This document shows, piece after piece, positions 46,115 to 56,388 of a stretch of DNA of 64,000 nt; the stretch's first letter is position 1, and each line of letters opens with the position of its first letter. This stretch comes from Bradyrhizobium sp. CCBAU 53351 (GTDB lineage: Bacteria > Pseudomonadota > Alphaproteobacteria > Rhizobiales > Xanthobacteraceae): assembly GCF_015291745.1 (NCBI RefSeq), contig NZ_CP030059.1:1329501-1393500 (forward strand). Direction: 5' to 3'. A program made the position numbers and the translations under genes. The notes beneath the pieces were generated by a model, which had not been told where the DNA came from, ran no database searches, and was given only the letters and a program-made list of their open reading frames with translations.

Positions 46115-46150
46115 CGTAGCCCTGATGGAGCATGCTCCATCAGGGCTACG
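46115..46150. repeat. 36-bp perfect palindrome between convergent genes
   Basis: Perfect inverted repeat with 18-bp arms meeting at GCATGC: it runs CGTAGCCCTGATGGAG, CATG, CTCCATCAGGGCTACG. It lies between convergent genes ending at 46094 and 46174 and could stop transcription both ways or be a dispersed REP-like element. Confidence 0.85.
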
Positions 46151-46173
46151 ACGCGAGGTGGACCGGCTCCGCC

Positions 46174-47643
46174 TCAGCCCACATGCACCTTCGGCTTCTT
46201 GCCGCCGTTCCACTTGCCGTCGAGTGCGCGCTCGATCTGGGCGGCGAGCTGCAGCAGCAGGCCGTCATTGGCCTGCTTGGCGATGGCCTGGATGCCGAGC
46301 GGCAGGCCGTGCTCCTGGGCTGCCATCGGCATCGAGATCGCCGGCATGCCACAGAGATTGGCGAGCGGGGTAAAGGCGAAGAAGCGCCAGAGATTGTCGA
46401 ACCAGTCGCGCACATCGGGATTGTCGGAGATGGTGAGATATTCCTTCGTGCCGACCTTCGGCGTCGGCAGCGCGGTGATCGGAGTCAGGATCACGTCCCA
46501 CTGCTCGAAGAAGGCGCCGAAGCCGCGCGAGGTCGTGTTGAACACGCCCTGCATCTTCGCGCGCTCGGCGAAGGTCGTGTGCCGGCCGGCTTCCCAGATC
46601 CGGATGTTCATGGGCTCGATCAGATCTTCCGGCGGCTTCTCCAGCCCGCGTGCGGCCAGCATGTTGGAGATCACCACGGCGAAATTGCTGATGTAGCAGG
46701 TGGTCTGCGCGGCGAAGGCGGCGGGAAGGTCGATCTCCGGCAGCGCATGGTCGACGTGATGGCCGAGGCCTTCGAGGAAGCGGCCGGCTTTCTCCAGCTC
46801 GGCCGCGAGCTCCGGCGTCGCTTTGTAGTCGCCCCAAGTGTGCGACAGCGCGATGCGCAGCTTCGACGGATCACGCTTGATCATCTCGGTATAAGGCTGC
46901 GCCGTGGTCCAGAACGGCATGAACTCGCCGGGCGCGGGTCCTCGCGCGTGATCGACGAAGGCGGCGGTGTCGCGCACGCTGCGCGACTGGCAGCCCTGGA
47001 TCGAGACGAGGCCGGTGAGATCGGACATGTGCGGCGCAAGCGAGAACACGCCGCGCGAGACCTTCAATCCGATATTGCCGTTGACGCCGGCGGGAATCCG
47101 GATCGAGCCGCCGCCGTCGGTCGCATGCGCGATCGGCACCACGCCAGCGGCAACCATCGCCGCGCTGCCCGCCGACGAGCCGCAGGTGGTGTAATCGGTA
47201 TTCCAGGGATTGCGCGTGACGTAAACGGCGGGATTATCGGCCGAAGAGCACACGCCGAATTCCGGCGTGGTGGTGCGCCCGATCAGGTTGAGTCCGGCCT
47301 GACGGAATTTACCGGTGAGGAAGGTATCGGCCGCGGCGCGATTGCCGCGCATCAACAGCGAGCCCATTTCCTGCAGCCGGCCCTTCATGGTCGGCCCGAG
47401 GTCCTTCATCAGGAAGGGCAGGCCGGCGAAGGGACCTGCGAGATTGGCGCCGTCCTTCGCGGGATCGGCGATCACGTCCTCGAACAGCTCGACCACGCCC
47501 GACAGCGCCGGATTGACCTTGGCGACCCCCGCGGCGGCCTGGCGCGCCAGCTCCTGCGCCGTCAGCTCACCCTTGCGGACGCGCCCCGCCAGCGCGACGC
47601 CATCGTGCTGTGCCCATTCCGTCCAGCTCATCGGCAAGGTCAT
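46174..47643 (-). CDS. Amidase-signature family enzyme
   Basis: 489 residues. The Ser-cisSer-Lys triad is visible: Lys in FLMKDLG, the cis-Ser in TTCGSSAGSA and the nucleophile Ser in DGGGSIRIPA. The C-terminal FTPLANLCGMPAISMPM is usual for the family. It hydrolyses an unknown amide to acid and ammonia in the cytoplasm. The gene is monocistronic and separated on its upstream side by a 650-bp repeat-rich gap. Confidence 0.92.
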   Translation of the reverse strand: MTLPMSWTEWAQHDGVALAGRVRKGELTAQELARQAAAGVAKVNPALSGVVELFEDVIADPAKDGANLAGPFAGLPFLMKDLGPTMKGRLQEMGSLLMRGNRAAADTFLTGKFRQAGLNLIGRTTTPEFGVCSSADNPAVYVTRNPWNTDYTTCGSSAGSAAMVAAGVVPIAHATDGGGSIRIPAGVNGNIGLKVSRGVFSLAPHMSDLTGLVSIQGCQSRSVRDTAAFVDHARGPAPGEFMPFWTTAQPYTEMIKRDPSKLRIALSHTWGDYKATPELAAELEKAGRFLEGLGHHVDHALPEIDLPAAFAAQTTCYISNFAVVISNMLAARGLEKPPEDLIEPMNIRIWEAGRHTTFAERAKMQGVFNTTSRGFGAFFEQWDVILTPITALPTPKVGTKEYLTISDNPDVRDWFDNLWRFFAFTPLANLCGMPAISMPMAAQEHGLPLGIQAIAKQANDGLLLQLAAQIERALDGKWNGGKKPKVHVG

Positions 47644-48293
47644 GAAGTCCTGATCTCCTCAAGGTGCGGCGCCACCTTCTTCGCAAGGGACCGCCTGAAT
47701 CAACTGAGCGGGCGCGAGGGGCAGGGTTGCGCAGGGCGGAGGGGTCGCGAGACTGCGTCTCGATCCGGCAGTGGTGCGATCGTTGCAACCCGGCCGGCGT
47801 CGGAAGGGCCACGAGGAGGCCGTGTCTGCGTGTCACAACTGCGGGCATCGCAGGGTGGGCAAAGCGCAGGGCTGTCTACGATCCTTCACGACGGGAGAAT
47901 TGCTTCGCTGCGCTCGCAATGACGGCGTGGACAGAGCGAGTGCCAGATCCTCTCTCGTGCCCCGGACGCAGCGCAGCGTGCCGGCGATGTGAAGCATCGT
48001 CCGGTGCGGTGCGCTGCAGAGCCGGGGCCCATGTCGCCGTGCCGGGCCGCTTTCTGGGTCCGGCTCTGCGCCGCAACGCCAAGGGCGTTGCAGCGCGTCC
48101 GGGACACGCGAGCACAGCAACGCTTGCGCCGCCGTCCCCACGAATGTGGCGAGATCGCATCATCTCGACAAAAAATCCCTTGTCGACGGCCCTCCGCCGT
48201 ACCTTGATGAATCAACCCCGGTTGGTCCATAAGCGGCGTCCCGTGGCCGGTGGTTCGCCGCCGCACGGGGGGCTTGGATAGAGGGATTCTCGC
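47644..48293. other. 650-bp repeat-rich intergenic region
   Basis: No supported gene. It contains short dispersed-type fragments (GGGTGGGCAAAGCGCAG near 47854 and GCTGCGCTCGCAATGACG near 47906), then a nested palindromic element at 47953-48113. The tex start codon lies at its right end. Confidence 0.6.
47953..48113. repeat. Nested palindromic (MITE/REP-like) element, about 160 bp
   Basis: The outer arms CTCGTGCCCCGGACGC (47953-) and, reversed, GCGCGTCCGGGACACGCGAG (to 48112) pair imperfectly. Inner arms GCAGAGCCGGGGCCC (48016-48030) and GGGTCCGGCTCTGC (48056-48069) form a second stem. No coding capacity. It fits the palindromic intergenic repeats common in Bradyrhizobium. Confidence 0.7.
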
Positions 48294-50633
48294 GTGGCAA
48301 ATATCAACCAGAAAATTGCGCAGGAGCTTGGGGTTCGGGCGGAGCAGGTCGAGGCGGCGGTGACGCTGCTCGACGGCGGCGCCACGGTTCCCTTCATCGC
48401 GCGCTACCGCAAGGAAGCGACCGGTGCGCTCGACGACGCGCAATTGCGCACCCTGGAGGAGCGCCTGGGTTACCTGCGCGAGCTCGAAGACCGCCGCAAG
48501 GCCATCCTCGAATCAGTCCGCGAGCAGGGCAAGCTCGATGCCGCGCTGGAAGCCTCGATCATGGCCGCCGACAGCAAGGCGCGCCTCGAGGACATCTATC
48601 TGCCGTTCAAGCCGAAGCGCCGGACCAAGGCGGAGATCGCCAAGGAGGCCGGGCTCGAGCCGCTCGCCAACCAGCTGATGGCGGAGCCGACCAACGATCC
48701 GAAGGTCGTGGCCGAAGGCTTCGTCAATGCCGAGAAGGGCGTGGCCGATGCCGCCGCTGCGCTCGACGGCGCCCGCGCCATCCTGGTCGAGCGCTTCGAC
48801 GAGGACGCCGATTTGATCGGCGCGCTTCGCGAGGAGATGTGGACCAATGCGCGCATGGCCTCCAAGGTGCGCGACGGCAAGAAGACCGAGGGCGAAAAGT
48901 TCGCCGATTATTTCGACTTCTCCGAGCCGCTGACGAAACTCCCCTCGCACCGCATCCTCGCGATGTTCCGCGGCGAGAAGGAAGAGATCCTCGACCTGCA
49001 AATCCAGGCCGAGGCCGAGGCGCCGCCACCGGGCGTGCCGAGCGCCTATGAACTGAAGATCATGAAGCGTTTCGGCATCGCCGATCTCAAGCGCGCCGGG
49101 GATCGCTGGCTGATCGACACCGTGCGCTGGGCCTGGCGCACCAAGATCCAGGTGCATCTCAACATCGACCTGCGCATGCGGCTGTGGAACGCCGCCGAGA
49201 CCGAGGCGGTGCGGGTGTTCGCCTCCAATCTGCGCGACCTCCTGCTGGCCGCGCCGGCCGGCACCCGTGTCACCATGGGGCTCGATCCCGGCTACCGCAC
49301 CGGCGTCAAGGTCGCCGTCACCGACGCGACCGGCAAGGTGGTCGATACCGCCGTGATCTATCCGCACGAGCCGCAGCGGCAATGGAACGAGTCGCTCGCG
49401 ACGCTTGGGCGACTCGCGATGAAGCATAAAGTCGAGCTGATCGCGATCGGCAACGGCACCGCCTCGCGCGAGACCGACAAGCTCGCAGGCGATCTCGTCA
49501 AGGGCCTCGCTGAGCTGAAGATGACCAAGATCGTGGTGTCGGAAGCCGGTGCGTCGGTCTATTCGGCCTCGGCCTTCGCCTCGGAAGAGTTGCCGGGCCT
49601 CGACGTCACCCTGCGCGGTGCGGTCTCGATTGCGCGCCGGCTCCAGGATCCGCTGGCCGAACTCGTCAAGATCGAGCCCAAGGCGATCGGCGTCGGCCAG
49701 TACCAGCACGACCTCGGCCAGGCCAAGCTCGCCAAGTCGCTCGATGCCGTCGTCGAGGATTGCGTGAACGCCGTCGGCGTCGACGTCAACACCGCCTCCG
49801 CTCCGCTGCTGGCGCGCGTGTCGGGCGTCGGCTCAGGTCTGGCCCAGAGCATCGTGGCGCACCGCGACGCCAACGGCCCGTTCAAGTCGCGCAAGGCGCT
49901 GAAGGAGGTGCCGCGGCTCGGGCCGAAGGCGTTCGAGCAGTGCGCGGGCTTCCTGCGCATCCTCGGCGGCGAGGACCCGCTCGATGCCTCGGGCGTGCAT
50001 CCGGAGGCTTATCCGGTGGTGCGCCGCATCCTCGCGGCCACCAAGAGCGACATCAAGGCGCTGATCGGCTCCAGCGAGATCGTGCGCACGCTGAAGCCGA
50101 AGGATTTCGTCGACGAGACCTTCGGCCTGCCGACCGTCACCGACATCTTGAAGGAATTGGAGAAGCCGGGCCGCGATCCGCGTCCCGCGTTCAAGGCGGC
50201 CGTGTTCAAGGAGGGCGTCGAGGAGATCAAGGACCTCAAGAAGGGCATGATCCTCGAGGGCACCGTGACCAACGTCGCCGCGTTCGGCGCCTTCGTCGAC
50301 ATCGGCGTGCACCAGGACGGCCTCGTGCACATCTCGGCGATGTCCAAGACCTACATCAAGGATCCGCGCGAGGTGGTGAAGCCCGGCGACATCGTCAAGG
50401 TGAAGGTGCTGGACTTCGAGGTCGCCCGCAAGCGCATCTCGCTGACGCTGCGCCTCGACGACGAAGTCGGCGCCAAGAAGGACGCCCCCGGCATGCAGCG
50501 CGACAACAGCTCGCGAAATGCGAGCCGGATGACTTCGTCTGCGCCGCGCAAGCAGGAGTCGTCCGGTGGCGGCGGCGCCCTCGCCGAAGCGCTGCGCCGC
50601 GCAGCCGAGAAGAACGGCGGGAAAAGGGTGTAG
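48294..50633 (+). CDS. tex: Tex-type RNA-binding transcription accessory protein
   Basis: 779 residues from GTG at 48294. Domain order matches Tex: N-terminal helical region ([18 protein letters not shown]), a YqgF/RNase H-like core ([16 protein letters not shown]), helix-hairpin-helix segments ([21 protein letters not shown]) and a C-terminal S1 domain ([21 protein letters not shown]). Tex binds nucleic acid and influences transcription and stress or toxin gene expression in several bacteria. The Gly/Ser-rich tail is variable. Monocistronic. Confidence 0.96.
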   Translation: MANINQKIAQELGVRAEQVEAAVTLLDGGATVPFIARYRKEATGALDDAQLRTLEERLGYLRELEDRRKAILESVREQGKLDAALEASIMAADSKARLEDIYLPFKPKRRTKAEIAKEAGLEPLANQLMAEPTNDPKVVAEGFVNAEKGVADAAAALDGARAILVERFDEDADLIGALREEMWTNARMASKVRDGKKTEGEKFADYFDFSEPLTKLPSHRILAMFRGEKEEILDLQIQAEAEAPPPGVPSAYELKIMKRFGIADLKRAGDRWLIDTVRWAWRTKIQVHLNIDLRMRLWNAAETEAVRVFASNLRDLLLAAPAGTRVTMGLDPGYRTGVKVAVTDATGKVVDTAVIYPHEPQRQWNESLATLGRLAMKHKVELIAIGNGTASRETDKLAGDLVKGLAELKMTKIVVSEAGASVYSASAFASEELPGLDVTLRGAVSIARRLQDPLAELVKIEPKAIGVGQYQHDLGQAKLAKSLDAVVEDCVNAVGVDVNTASAPLLARVSGVGSGLAQSIVAHRDANGPFKSRKALKEVPRLGPKAFEQCAGFLRILGGEDPLDASGVHPEAYPVVRRILAATKSDIKALIGSSEIVRTLKPKDFVDETFGLPTVTDILKELEKPGRDPRPAFKAAVFKEGVEEIKDLKKGMILEGTVTNVAAFGAFVDIGVHQDGLVHISAMSKTYIKDPREVVKPGDIVKVKVLDFEVARKRISLTLRLDDEVGAKKDAPGMQRDNSSRNASRMTSSAPRKQESSGGGGALAEALRRAAEKNGGKRV

Positions 50634-50801
50634 CTTCTTAACTCTCCCCGCCCTTCTGCGGGAAGAGGTCGGAGCGCGCTCTCTCCCTGACATCCGCGTC
50701 AGAATCTGGCGCGTTTGTAAGTTGAAGCGGCCAGTCCCTTTCTTTCATCTGATTGTCCTCGTGCGGCGTCAAGACCGCCGCACCGCAAGGAGGATGGTTC
50801 G

Positions 50802-51209
50802 ATGAACAACAGGCTTCTCACGGGTCTCACGGCGGCGGCGATCACCGCGGTGATGGCGGTCGCTTCACCCGTGTTCGCACGCGGCGGGCATGGCGGCTTC
50901 GGCGGCGGACATTTCGGTGGCGGTGGCCATTTCGCCGGCGGCATGCATGTCGGCGGGATGGGCGGCGCGCGCTTCGCCCATGCCGGCGGTCCGGCTTTCG
51001 GCGGCGCACGCTTTGCGCATGCCGCGATCGGGCCGCGCTTCGCTGGTGCCGGCTGGCACGGACATCACGCCTTCCGCCATCATCACTTCCGCCATTTCGC
51101 CGTCTTCGGCGCTCCCTATTTCTACGCGGGCTACAATGATGGTTGCTGGCGCCGGAGCTGGACACCCTATGGATGGCAATGGGTCAATGTGTGCGGAGAC
51201 TATTGGTAG
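50802..51209 (+). CDS. Secreted glycine/histidine-rich small protein
   Basis: 135 residues, with AAGGAGG before the ATG. Signal peptide with cleavage near ASPVFA-R (residue 26). The mature protein is built of GGHFGGG and GGARFAH repeats, then a His-rich patch (HGHHAFRHHHFRHF), ending with aromatic YDGCW, YGWQWVNVCGDYW-like sequence and two Cys that could pair. Families of this type are common in Bradyrhizobium and Rhodopseudomonas and are probably envelope or extracellular; metal binding by the His cluster is plausible but unproven. Confidence 0.75.
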   Translation: MNNRLLTGLTAAAITAVMAVASPVFARGGHGGFGGGHFGGGGHFAGGMHVGGMGGARFAHAGGPAFGGARFAHAAIGPRFAGAGWHGHHAFRHHHFRHFAVFGAPYFYAGYNDGCWRRSWTPYGWQWVNVCGDYW

Positions 51210-51309
51210 TCGCATTGCCGTACCGCACCATTGTCGCGGTCGCCACCGGGCGGTTCCGTCCAGCCCCGGAACGGGATAGTCTGGTGGCGATCGTCGCGCG
51301 GAGTTTTGC

Positions 51310-52002
51310 ATGACCGGAGGTCACCGTCGCATCCTGGTCGTCGAGGACGATCCGGAAACCGCAGGCCAGCTCGTCGAGGAATTGACGACCTCCGGCTACG
51401 ACGTCGATCTTGCAGCGACGGGGCGCGAAGCCCTGAGCCACGGCGCCGCGCGCGATTATGCCGTGATCACGATCGACCGGATGCTGCCCGACATCGACGG
51501 CATCAGCGTGATGCGGCAATTGCGCGATGACGGCGTCGCCGCGCCGTTCCTGATTATTTCGGCGCTCGGCGAAGTCGACGACCGCGTGCGGGGCTTGCGC
51601 GCCGGCGGCGACGACTATCTCGTCAAGCCGTTCTCCTTCATCGAATTGCTGGCGCGGCTCGAGGCGCTCGGCCGCCGCAGCGAGACCATCGCCAAGGAGA
51701 CGCTGCTGCGGGTCGGCGATCTCGCCATCGACCTGATCGCGCGCAGCGCGAGCCGCCGTGGCCGCACGATCTCGCTGCTGCCGCGCGAATTCCAGCTGCT
51801 CGAATATCTCGCGCGCAACGAGGGCAGGGTGATCTCCCGCGCGATGCTGCTCCAGCACGTCTGGGACCTGCATTTCGATCCCTCCACCAACATCATCGAC
51901 GTCTATGTCGGACGCGTCCGCCGCAAGGTCGACGATGCCCAGGCCTATCCGTTGATCCACACCATCCGCGGCATCGGATATTGCCTCCGTGCTCCTGGCT
52001 AA
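51310..52002 (+). CDS. OmpR-family response regulator
   Basis: 230 residues. Receiver: ILVVEDDPET, phospho-acceptor Asp in ITIDRMLPD, switch region in LIISALGE, and the Lys in YLVKPFSF. The C-terminal winged helix ends with VDVYVGRVRRKVD-like sequence (IIDVYVGRVRRKVDD) and the HTIRGIGYCL signature. The sensor kinase gene overlaps its end by 14 bp, so the pair is co-translated. It binds DNA on phosphorylation. Target genes unknown; the secreted Gly/His-rich protein immediately upstream is one candidate. Confidence 0.94.
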   Translation: MTGGHRRILVVEDDPETAGQLVEELTTSGYDVDLAATGREALSHGAARDYAVITIDRMLPDIDGISVMRQLRDDGVAAPFLIISALGEVDDRVRGLRAGGDDYLVKPFSFIELLARLEALGRRSETIAKETLLRVGDLAIDLIARSASRRGRTISLLPREFQLLEYLARNEGRVISRAMLLQHVWDLHFDPSTNIIDVYVGRVRRKVDDAQAYPLIHTIRGIGYCLRAPG

Positions 52003-53065
52003 GACGCTCCGCTCCTCGACCTTCCGTCTGGCGCTGATCGCGATCGCGGCATTCGGGCTGATCGTCGCAGCGATCATGGCCTATGTCTATTTCGGCACGC
52101 TCGCCTATGTGGAGGGCCGGATCGGCCACGCCGTCGATCATGACGGCTTCACCGGGATGATCGAGCTCGCAATGGCGGCGGTTGCCGTGCTGCTGCTGGT
52201 GCTCGCGGGTCTCGCGGCCGTGCTGGTGACACGGCGCACGGTGGGGCGGATCGAACAGATCAATGCCACCAGCCGCGCCATCATGCTGTCCGGCCTCGAC
52301 CAGCGCATCCCCTTGCGCGGCAGCAACGATGAATGGGACCGCGTCGCCGAGAACCTCAACCAGATGCTGGACCGCATCGAGACGCTGATGGGCGAGGTCA
52401 AGCAGGTCAGCGACAACGTCGCCCACGATCTGCGCACGCCGCTGACGCGGATGCGCGGCCGGCTGGAAAAGGCTTATCACGGGCCGCGCAACAGCGAGGC
52501 CGATGCCGCGCTGATCGGCGACACCATCGCCGATCTCGATGCCGTGCTCGGCATGTTCGCGTCCATCACCCGGATCTCCGAGATCGAGACCCGCGCCCGC
52601 CGAGGGGCTTTCCGCGTGCTCGACCTCGCCGAGATCGCAGGCGAGGTGGTCGAGCTCTACGATGCCGCCGCCGAGCAGGTTGCGACCAAGCTCAGCCTGG
52701 CCGGAGACCGCCAGGTACCGATCACCGGCGATCGCGACCTGCTGTTCGATGCCATCGCCAATCTCGTCGACAATGCGATCAAGCATGGCTGCAAAGGCGG
52801 GCAGGTGACCGTGACCTGCCGGAGCACCGGCGGCGGCGCGATGATCGCCATCGCCGACGATGGCCCGGGCGTTCCCGCCGAGCAGCGCGATCACGTCTTC
52901 AAACGCTTCTACCGGCTCGAACAGAGCCGCTACACGCCGGGCAACGGGCTCGGCCTCAGCCTCGTCGCCGCGGTCGCGCGTCTTCATGGCGCCGAAATCG
53001 CCTTGCGCGACAATGCACCGGGGCTCGCTGTCGAGCTCGGCTTCCCCAAGGCATCAGCACCATAG
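51989..53065 (+). CDS. Sensor histidine kinase paired with the OmpR-type regulator
   Basis: 358 residues from GTG at 51989, inside the upstream gene. Two membrane helices (about 13-37 and 60-84) border a short periplasmic loop, so it may sense within the membrane. HAMP (RRTVGRIEQINATSR) is followed by the HisKA phosphorylation site in SDNVAHDLRTPLTRM and a HATPase_c domain (N-box LVDNAIKHG, G boxes DDGPGVP and GNGLGLSLV). All catalytic boxes are intact. It should phosphorylate the regulator encoded immediately before it. Confidence 0.94.
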   Translation: MLLAKTLRSSTFRLALIAIAAFGLIVAAIMAYVYFGTLAYVEGRIGHAVDHDGFTGMIELAMAAVAVLLLVLAGLAAVLVTRRTVGRIEQINATSRAIMLSGLDQRIPLRGSNDEWDRVAENLNQMLDRIETLMGEVKQVSDNVAHDLRTPLTRMRGRLEKAYHGPRNSEADAALIGDTIADLDAVLGMFASITRISEIETRARRGAFRVLDLAEIAGEVVELYDAAAEQVATKLSLAGDRQVPITGDRDLLFDAIANLVDNAIKHGCKGGQVTVTCRSTGGGAMIAIADDGPGVPAEQRDHVFKRFYRLEQSRYTPGNGLGLSLVAAVARLHGAEIALRDNAPGLAVELGFPKASAP

Positions 53066-53071
53066 AGTCCG

Positions 53072-53443
53072 TCACAGCTCGATCACGCCGCGACGCGCCG
53101 CATGCGCCACCGCATCGGTGCGGCCGGTGGCATCGAGCTTGTCGAGCAGCGAGCCGACATGGAATTTGACGGTGTGCACGGAGATGCCGAGCCGGCGCGC
53201 GATCATCTTGTTGGAGGCGCCCTCGGCCATCAGCGCCAGCACGTCGAGCTCGCGCTGCGTCAGCGCGATGTCGTCGGGCATGACGCGGGGATGGCGCGCG
53301 ACGATCGTTGCCGCGGCTTGCTCGCCGGGCACGGCAAGGCGCAGCTCGGCGACATTGCCGAGCAAGGCCGCCAGGCGATCGGCGAGGGCGGGGTCGTCGA
53401 TCTCCAGGGCGAGCACGATCTCCGGCGCCTTGTCCTCGCTCAC
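53072..53443 (-). CDS. Small LuxR-type HTH regulator with truncated N-terminal domain
   Basis: 123 residues from GTG at 53443, overlapping the stop of the protease-like gene by 4 bp (GTGA). C-terminal LuxR/FixJ helix-turn-helix: LTQRELDVLALMAEGASNKMIARRLGISVHTVKFHVGSLLDKL. The first 55 residues resemble only a piece of a receiver domain and lack the phospho-acceptor Asp, so control must come some other way, perhaps through the upstream protease-like protein. Convergent with the sensor kinase gene (6 bp apart). Confidence 0.85.
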   Translation of the reverse strand: MSEDKAPEIVLALEIDDPALADRLAALLGNVAELRLAVPGEQAAATIVARHPRVMPDDIALTQRELDVLALMAEGASNKMIARRLGISVHTVKFHVGSLLDKLDATGRTDAVAHAARRGVIEL

Positions 53444-54306
53444 GCCTCCGGCCTCTCGCCGACCGTTACCTTGAAGCTGACCGGCTCGCCGCCGCGGCGC
53501 GCCGCGACATCGACCACCGCGCCGACGCTCGAAGGACCGAGTGTTCGCGACAGTGCGCGCACGCCTGATAGTTTCTGGTCGTTGACCGCGACGATGACGT
53601 CGCCCTGACGGATGCCGGCTGCGGCCGAAGGTCCGGCCTTGTCGACATTCATCACCATCGCGCCGACGCCGTCGTCGAGCCGCACCGGCTGCAGCCCGAG
53701 GCCGAGATAGCCGCGCGCGATACGGCCGCGCGTCTCGAGCTGTGCCGCGACGCGCTCGATCGTCGCGGCCGGGATCACCAGTACGCGCCGCGGGCCGAGC
53801 ACGGCCATGCCGAAGGCTTGCCCCGATGCATCGAGCGCCAGGCCGCCCTGCTGGGCTGGACGCAGGCGAACGTCGAGCTCGATCCGCGCATCGATCTCGC
53901 CGCCGCGCAAGGAGCGCCAGCCATTGCCGGACGCCGACACCATCGCCAGCGCCGCGCTCGGCGTCTCGCGGTTGGTGGCGACCACGACCGCCAACGCGCC
54001 CAGTGGCGGGACGGTTGCGGCGAGCTTGACCGCCACCGTCGCGACGTCGGCGCGGAGCAGCGCGATATCTGTGGTGTGGTCGCGCCCGACGATGGTGGCG
54101 GCGACCCGGCTGCCGTCGGCAAGGCCGATCTCGACCTCGCCCTCGTCGGCGAGCGCCTCGTCGGCGGTGATGATCAGGCCGCGCTTCCAGACAAAGCCGG
54201 TGGCGCGGGAGCGGTAGGAATGCACAGAGACGATCGAGGGCGCAGTGCGCGCCACGACGTCCACGAGGGCGGACGATAGCGAGGACAGGGGACTAGGATC
54301 AGTCAT
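53440..54306 (-). CDS. HtrA/DegP-like protein with degenerate catalytic triad, PDZ domain
   Basis: 288 residues without a signal peptide. Trypsin-like domain (15-200) and a C-terminal PDZ domain (about 205-285, GYLGLGLQPV, AGIRQGDVIVAVNDQKL). Aligned with DegP, the catalytic His position is Glu50 (IITADEAL instead of IVTNNHVV), the Asp is kept (D80 in TTDIALL), and the nucleophile Ser is Gln153 (AQQGG instead of GNSGG). It should therefore be proteolytically dead and act as a binding or sensing module. Stop overlaps the LuxR regulator start, so the two are coupled; the PDZ protein may transmit a signal to it. Confidence 0.85.
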   Translation of the reverse strand: MTDPSPLSSLSSALVDVVARTAPSIVSVHSYRSRATGFVWKRGLIITADEALADEGEVEIGLADGSRVAATIVGRDHTTDIALLRADVATVAVKLAATVPPLGALAVVVATNRETPSAALAMVSASGNGWRSLRGGEIDARIELDVRLRPAQQGGLALDASGQAFGMAVLGPRRVLVIPAATIERVAAQLETRGRIARGYLGLGLQPVRLDDGVGAMVMNVDKAGPSAAAGIRQGDVIVAVNDQKLSGVRALSRTLGPSSVGAVVDVAARRGGEPVSFKVTVGERPEA

Positions 54307-54493
54307 GGTGGGCTCCTGTAAGTTGTCCTCAATCTGGGATGTCGCGGGCGATTGCGAAACTGGCCGGGTGGCCAGGACCGGACGGGCCTCTTCAAGACCA
54401 TTGCCGACGAATATGTGATTGGGAGCGCCTCACGGGAACGTGTAGCAATCCGAAAATTGCGCCCATGGCCTCAAACGTTTTCAGCGAGCCCTC

Positions 54494-55456
54494 ATGACCG
54501 TCGACCTCACCCGCCGTACCCTGCTGCAACTCGCCGGCGCCACCTCGCTTGCCATGGCGGCCGCGGCGGCGGCGCTCGCCGAGGGCACGCCGCAGGGCGG
54601 GCCGACCTATGCCAGCCGCACGCCGATGCGGGTCGGCATGGTGACGCTGCGGGTGAAGAACCTCGACACGGTCGCGGACTACTATCGCGACGTCATCGGT
54701 CTCACCGTGATGGAGCGCTCGGCGACCGCGGCGAAGCTCGGCACATCTGGCATCACGCTCTTGGTACTGGAGGCCCGTCCCGATGCGGCCATCGAGCCGC
54801 GCAACGCCGCCGGCCTCTACCACACCGCCTTCCTGATGCCGACCCGCAAGGATCTGGCGCGCTGGCTGGTCCATGCCGCCTCGCACCGTGTGAAGCTGTC
54901 GGGCTTCGCCGATCACCTCGTCTCTGAGTCCGTCTATCTCGACGACCCCGAAGGCAACGGCATCGAGGTCTATGCCGACCGCGATCCCTCGCAATGGCAA
55001 TGGAGCGAAGGCAGCGTCAAGATGGCGACCGACGAGCTCAACATCCCCGACCTGCTGTCGCTGACCAATACGCGCGTGCCCGATTATGCCGGGGCGCCGG
55101 AGGGCTTGCGCATCGGCCACATGCATCTGCGGGTCGGCGATCTCGCGCAGGCCGGCAATTTCTATCATGGTACGATTGGCCTCGATCCGACCCGCAGCCG
55201 CAGCGGGGCGGCGTTCCTGTCGTCGGGCCGCTATCACCATCACCTCGGCATGAATGTCTGGCAGAGCCAGGGTGCCGGCCAGCGCGACGAGTCCACGACC
55301 GGCCTCGCCTGGTTCTCGCTGGTGATGGCGAAGCAGGAGCTGCTCGCCGCCCAGGAAGAGCGCCTGCGCAAGGGGGGCGTGAAGGTCACGGCGCTGGCGG
55401 GCGGCCTCGAGGCCGTCGATCCCTGGGGCACGCGAGTGCGCTTGCTCAAGGTTTGA
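54494..55456 (+). CDS. VOC-family (catechol 2,3-dioxygenase/CatE-like) protein with Tat signal
   Basis: 320 residues. N-terminus [19 protein letters not shown] carries a twin-Arg pattern, so export is possible. Two VOC halves follow: [22 protein letters not shown] with YHTAFL, and [24 protein letters not shown] with [10 protein letters not shown] and [10 protein letters not shown]. His and Glu residues of the second half could bind the metal. CatE-like proteins open catechols or act on related substrates; the exact reaction is unknown. Divergent from the HtrA-like gene, with a 187-bp shared upstream region. Confidence 0.88.
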   Translation: MTVDLTRRTLLQLAGATSLAMAAAAAALAEGTPQGGPTYASRTPMRVGMVTLRVKNLDTVADYYRDVIGLTVMERSATAAKLGTSGITLLVLEARPDAAIEPRNAAGLYHTAFLMPTRKDLARWLVHAASHRVKLSGFADHLVSESVYLDDPEGNGIEVYADRDPSQWQWSEGSVKMATDELNIPDLLSLTNTRVPDYAGAPEGLRIGHMHLRVGDLAQAGNFYHGTIGLDPTRSRSGAAFLSSGRYHHHLGMNVWQSQGAGQRDESTTGLAWFSLVMAKQELLAAQEERLRKGGVKVTALAGGLEAVDPWGTRVRLLKV

Positions 55457-55512
55457 TCGCCGGGGCGGGCATTGCTAATAGCCGTCGGGTGCCAGCTTCC
55501 GGAGCCCCCGAC

Positions 55513-56388
55513 ATGTCCGAATTCCACGGCGTCTTCCCCTACCTCGTTTCTCCCGTCGATGCCGACGGCAGCGTGCGCACCGAAGTGCTCGCCAAGCTCT
55601 GCGACGATCTGATCGGCGCCGGCGTGCACGGCTTGACGCCGCTGGGCTCGACCGGCGAATTCGCCTACCTCAGTGCCGCGCAGCGGATGGCCGTCGTGCA
55701 GACCACGATCGAGGCCGCGAAAGGCCGGGTGCCTGTCATCGCCGGCGTCGCCTCGACCTCGACGGCGGACGCGGTGGCGCAGGCGAAGGCCTATCAGAAG
55801 CTCGGCGCCGACGGCATTCTGGCGATCCTGGAGGCGTATTTCCCGCTTGCCGATGCCCAGGTCGAATCCTACTTCCGAGCCATTGCGGATGCCGTCGACA
55901 TTCCCGTCGTCATCTACACCAACCCGCAATTCCAGCGTTCAGACCTGACCCTCGACGTCATCGCGCGCCTCGCCGAGCATCCGCGCATCGGCTACATCAA
56001 GGACGCCTCGACCAACACCGGCCGGCTGCTCTCGATCATGAATCGCTGCGGCGATGCCTTGCGGGTGTTCTCGGCCTCCGCCCATATCCCGGCCGCGGTG
56101 ATGCTGATCGGCGGGCTCGGCTGGATGGCGGGCCCGGCCTGCATCATCCCGCGCCAGAGCGTTGAGCTCTACGAGCTCGGCAAGGCCGGCCGCTGGGACG
56201 AGGCCATGGCGCTGCAGCGGCGGCTGTGGCGCATCAACGAGGCCTTCGCCCGCTTCAACCTCGCCGCCTGCATCAAGGCGGGCCTCGCCATCCAGGGCTA
56301 CGATGTCGGCGATCCCGTCCCGCCGCAGGCCCCCCTGACAGCAGAGGCGCGCAAGGTCGTCGAGGCGGCGTTGAAGGAGCTGGCATAG
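55513..56388 (+). CDS. Dihydrodipicolinate synthase-family lyase/aldolase
   Basis: 291 residues from ATG at 55513; longer open frames are artefacts. NAL/DapA barrel: [15 protein letters not shown] (phosphate-like GSTGE), the catalytic Tyr in VIYTNPQFQ and Schiff-base Lys in GYIKDAST. True DapA makes dihydrodipicolinate for lysine; this paralogue lacks clear lysine-pathway context and probably splits or condenses another 2-oxo acid. It lies 56 bp after the VOC gene in the same direction and may form an operon with it. Confidence 0.9.
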   Translation: MSEFHGVFPYLVSPVDADGSVRTEVLAKLCDDLIGAGVHGLTPLGSTGEFAYLSAAQRMAVVQTTIEAAKGRVPVIAGVASTSTADAVAQAKAYQKLGADGILAILEAYFPLADAQVESYFRAIADAVDIPVVIYTNPQFQRSDLTLDVIARLAEHPRIGYIKDASTNTGRLLSIMNRCGDALRVFSASAHIPAAVMLIGGLGWMAGPACIIPRQSVELYELGKAGRWDEAMALQRRLWRINEAFARFNLAACIKAGLAIQGYDVGDPVPPQAPLTAEARKVVEAALKELA

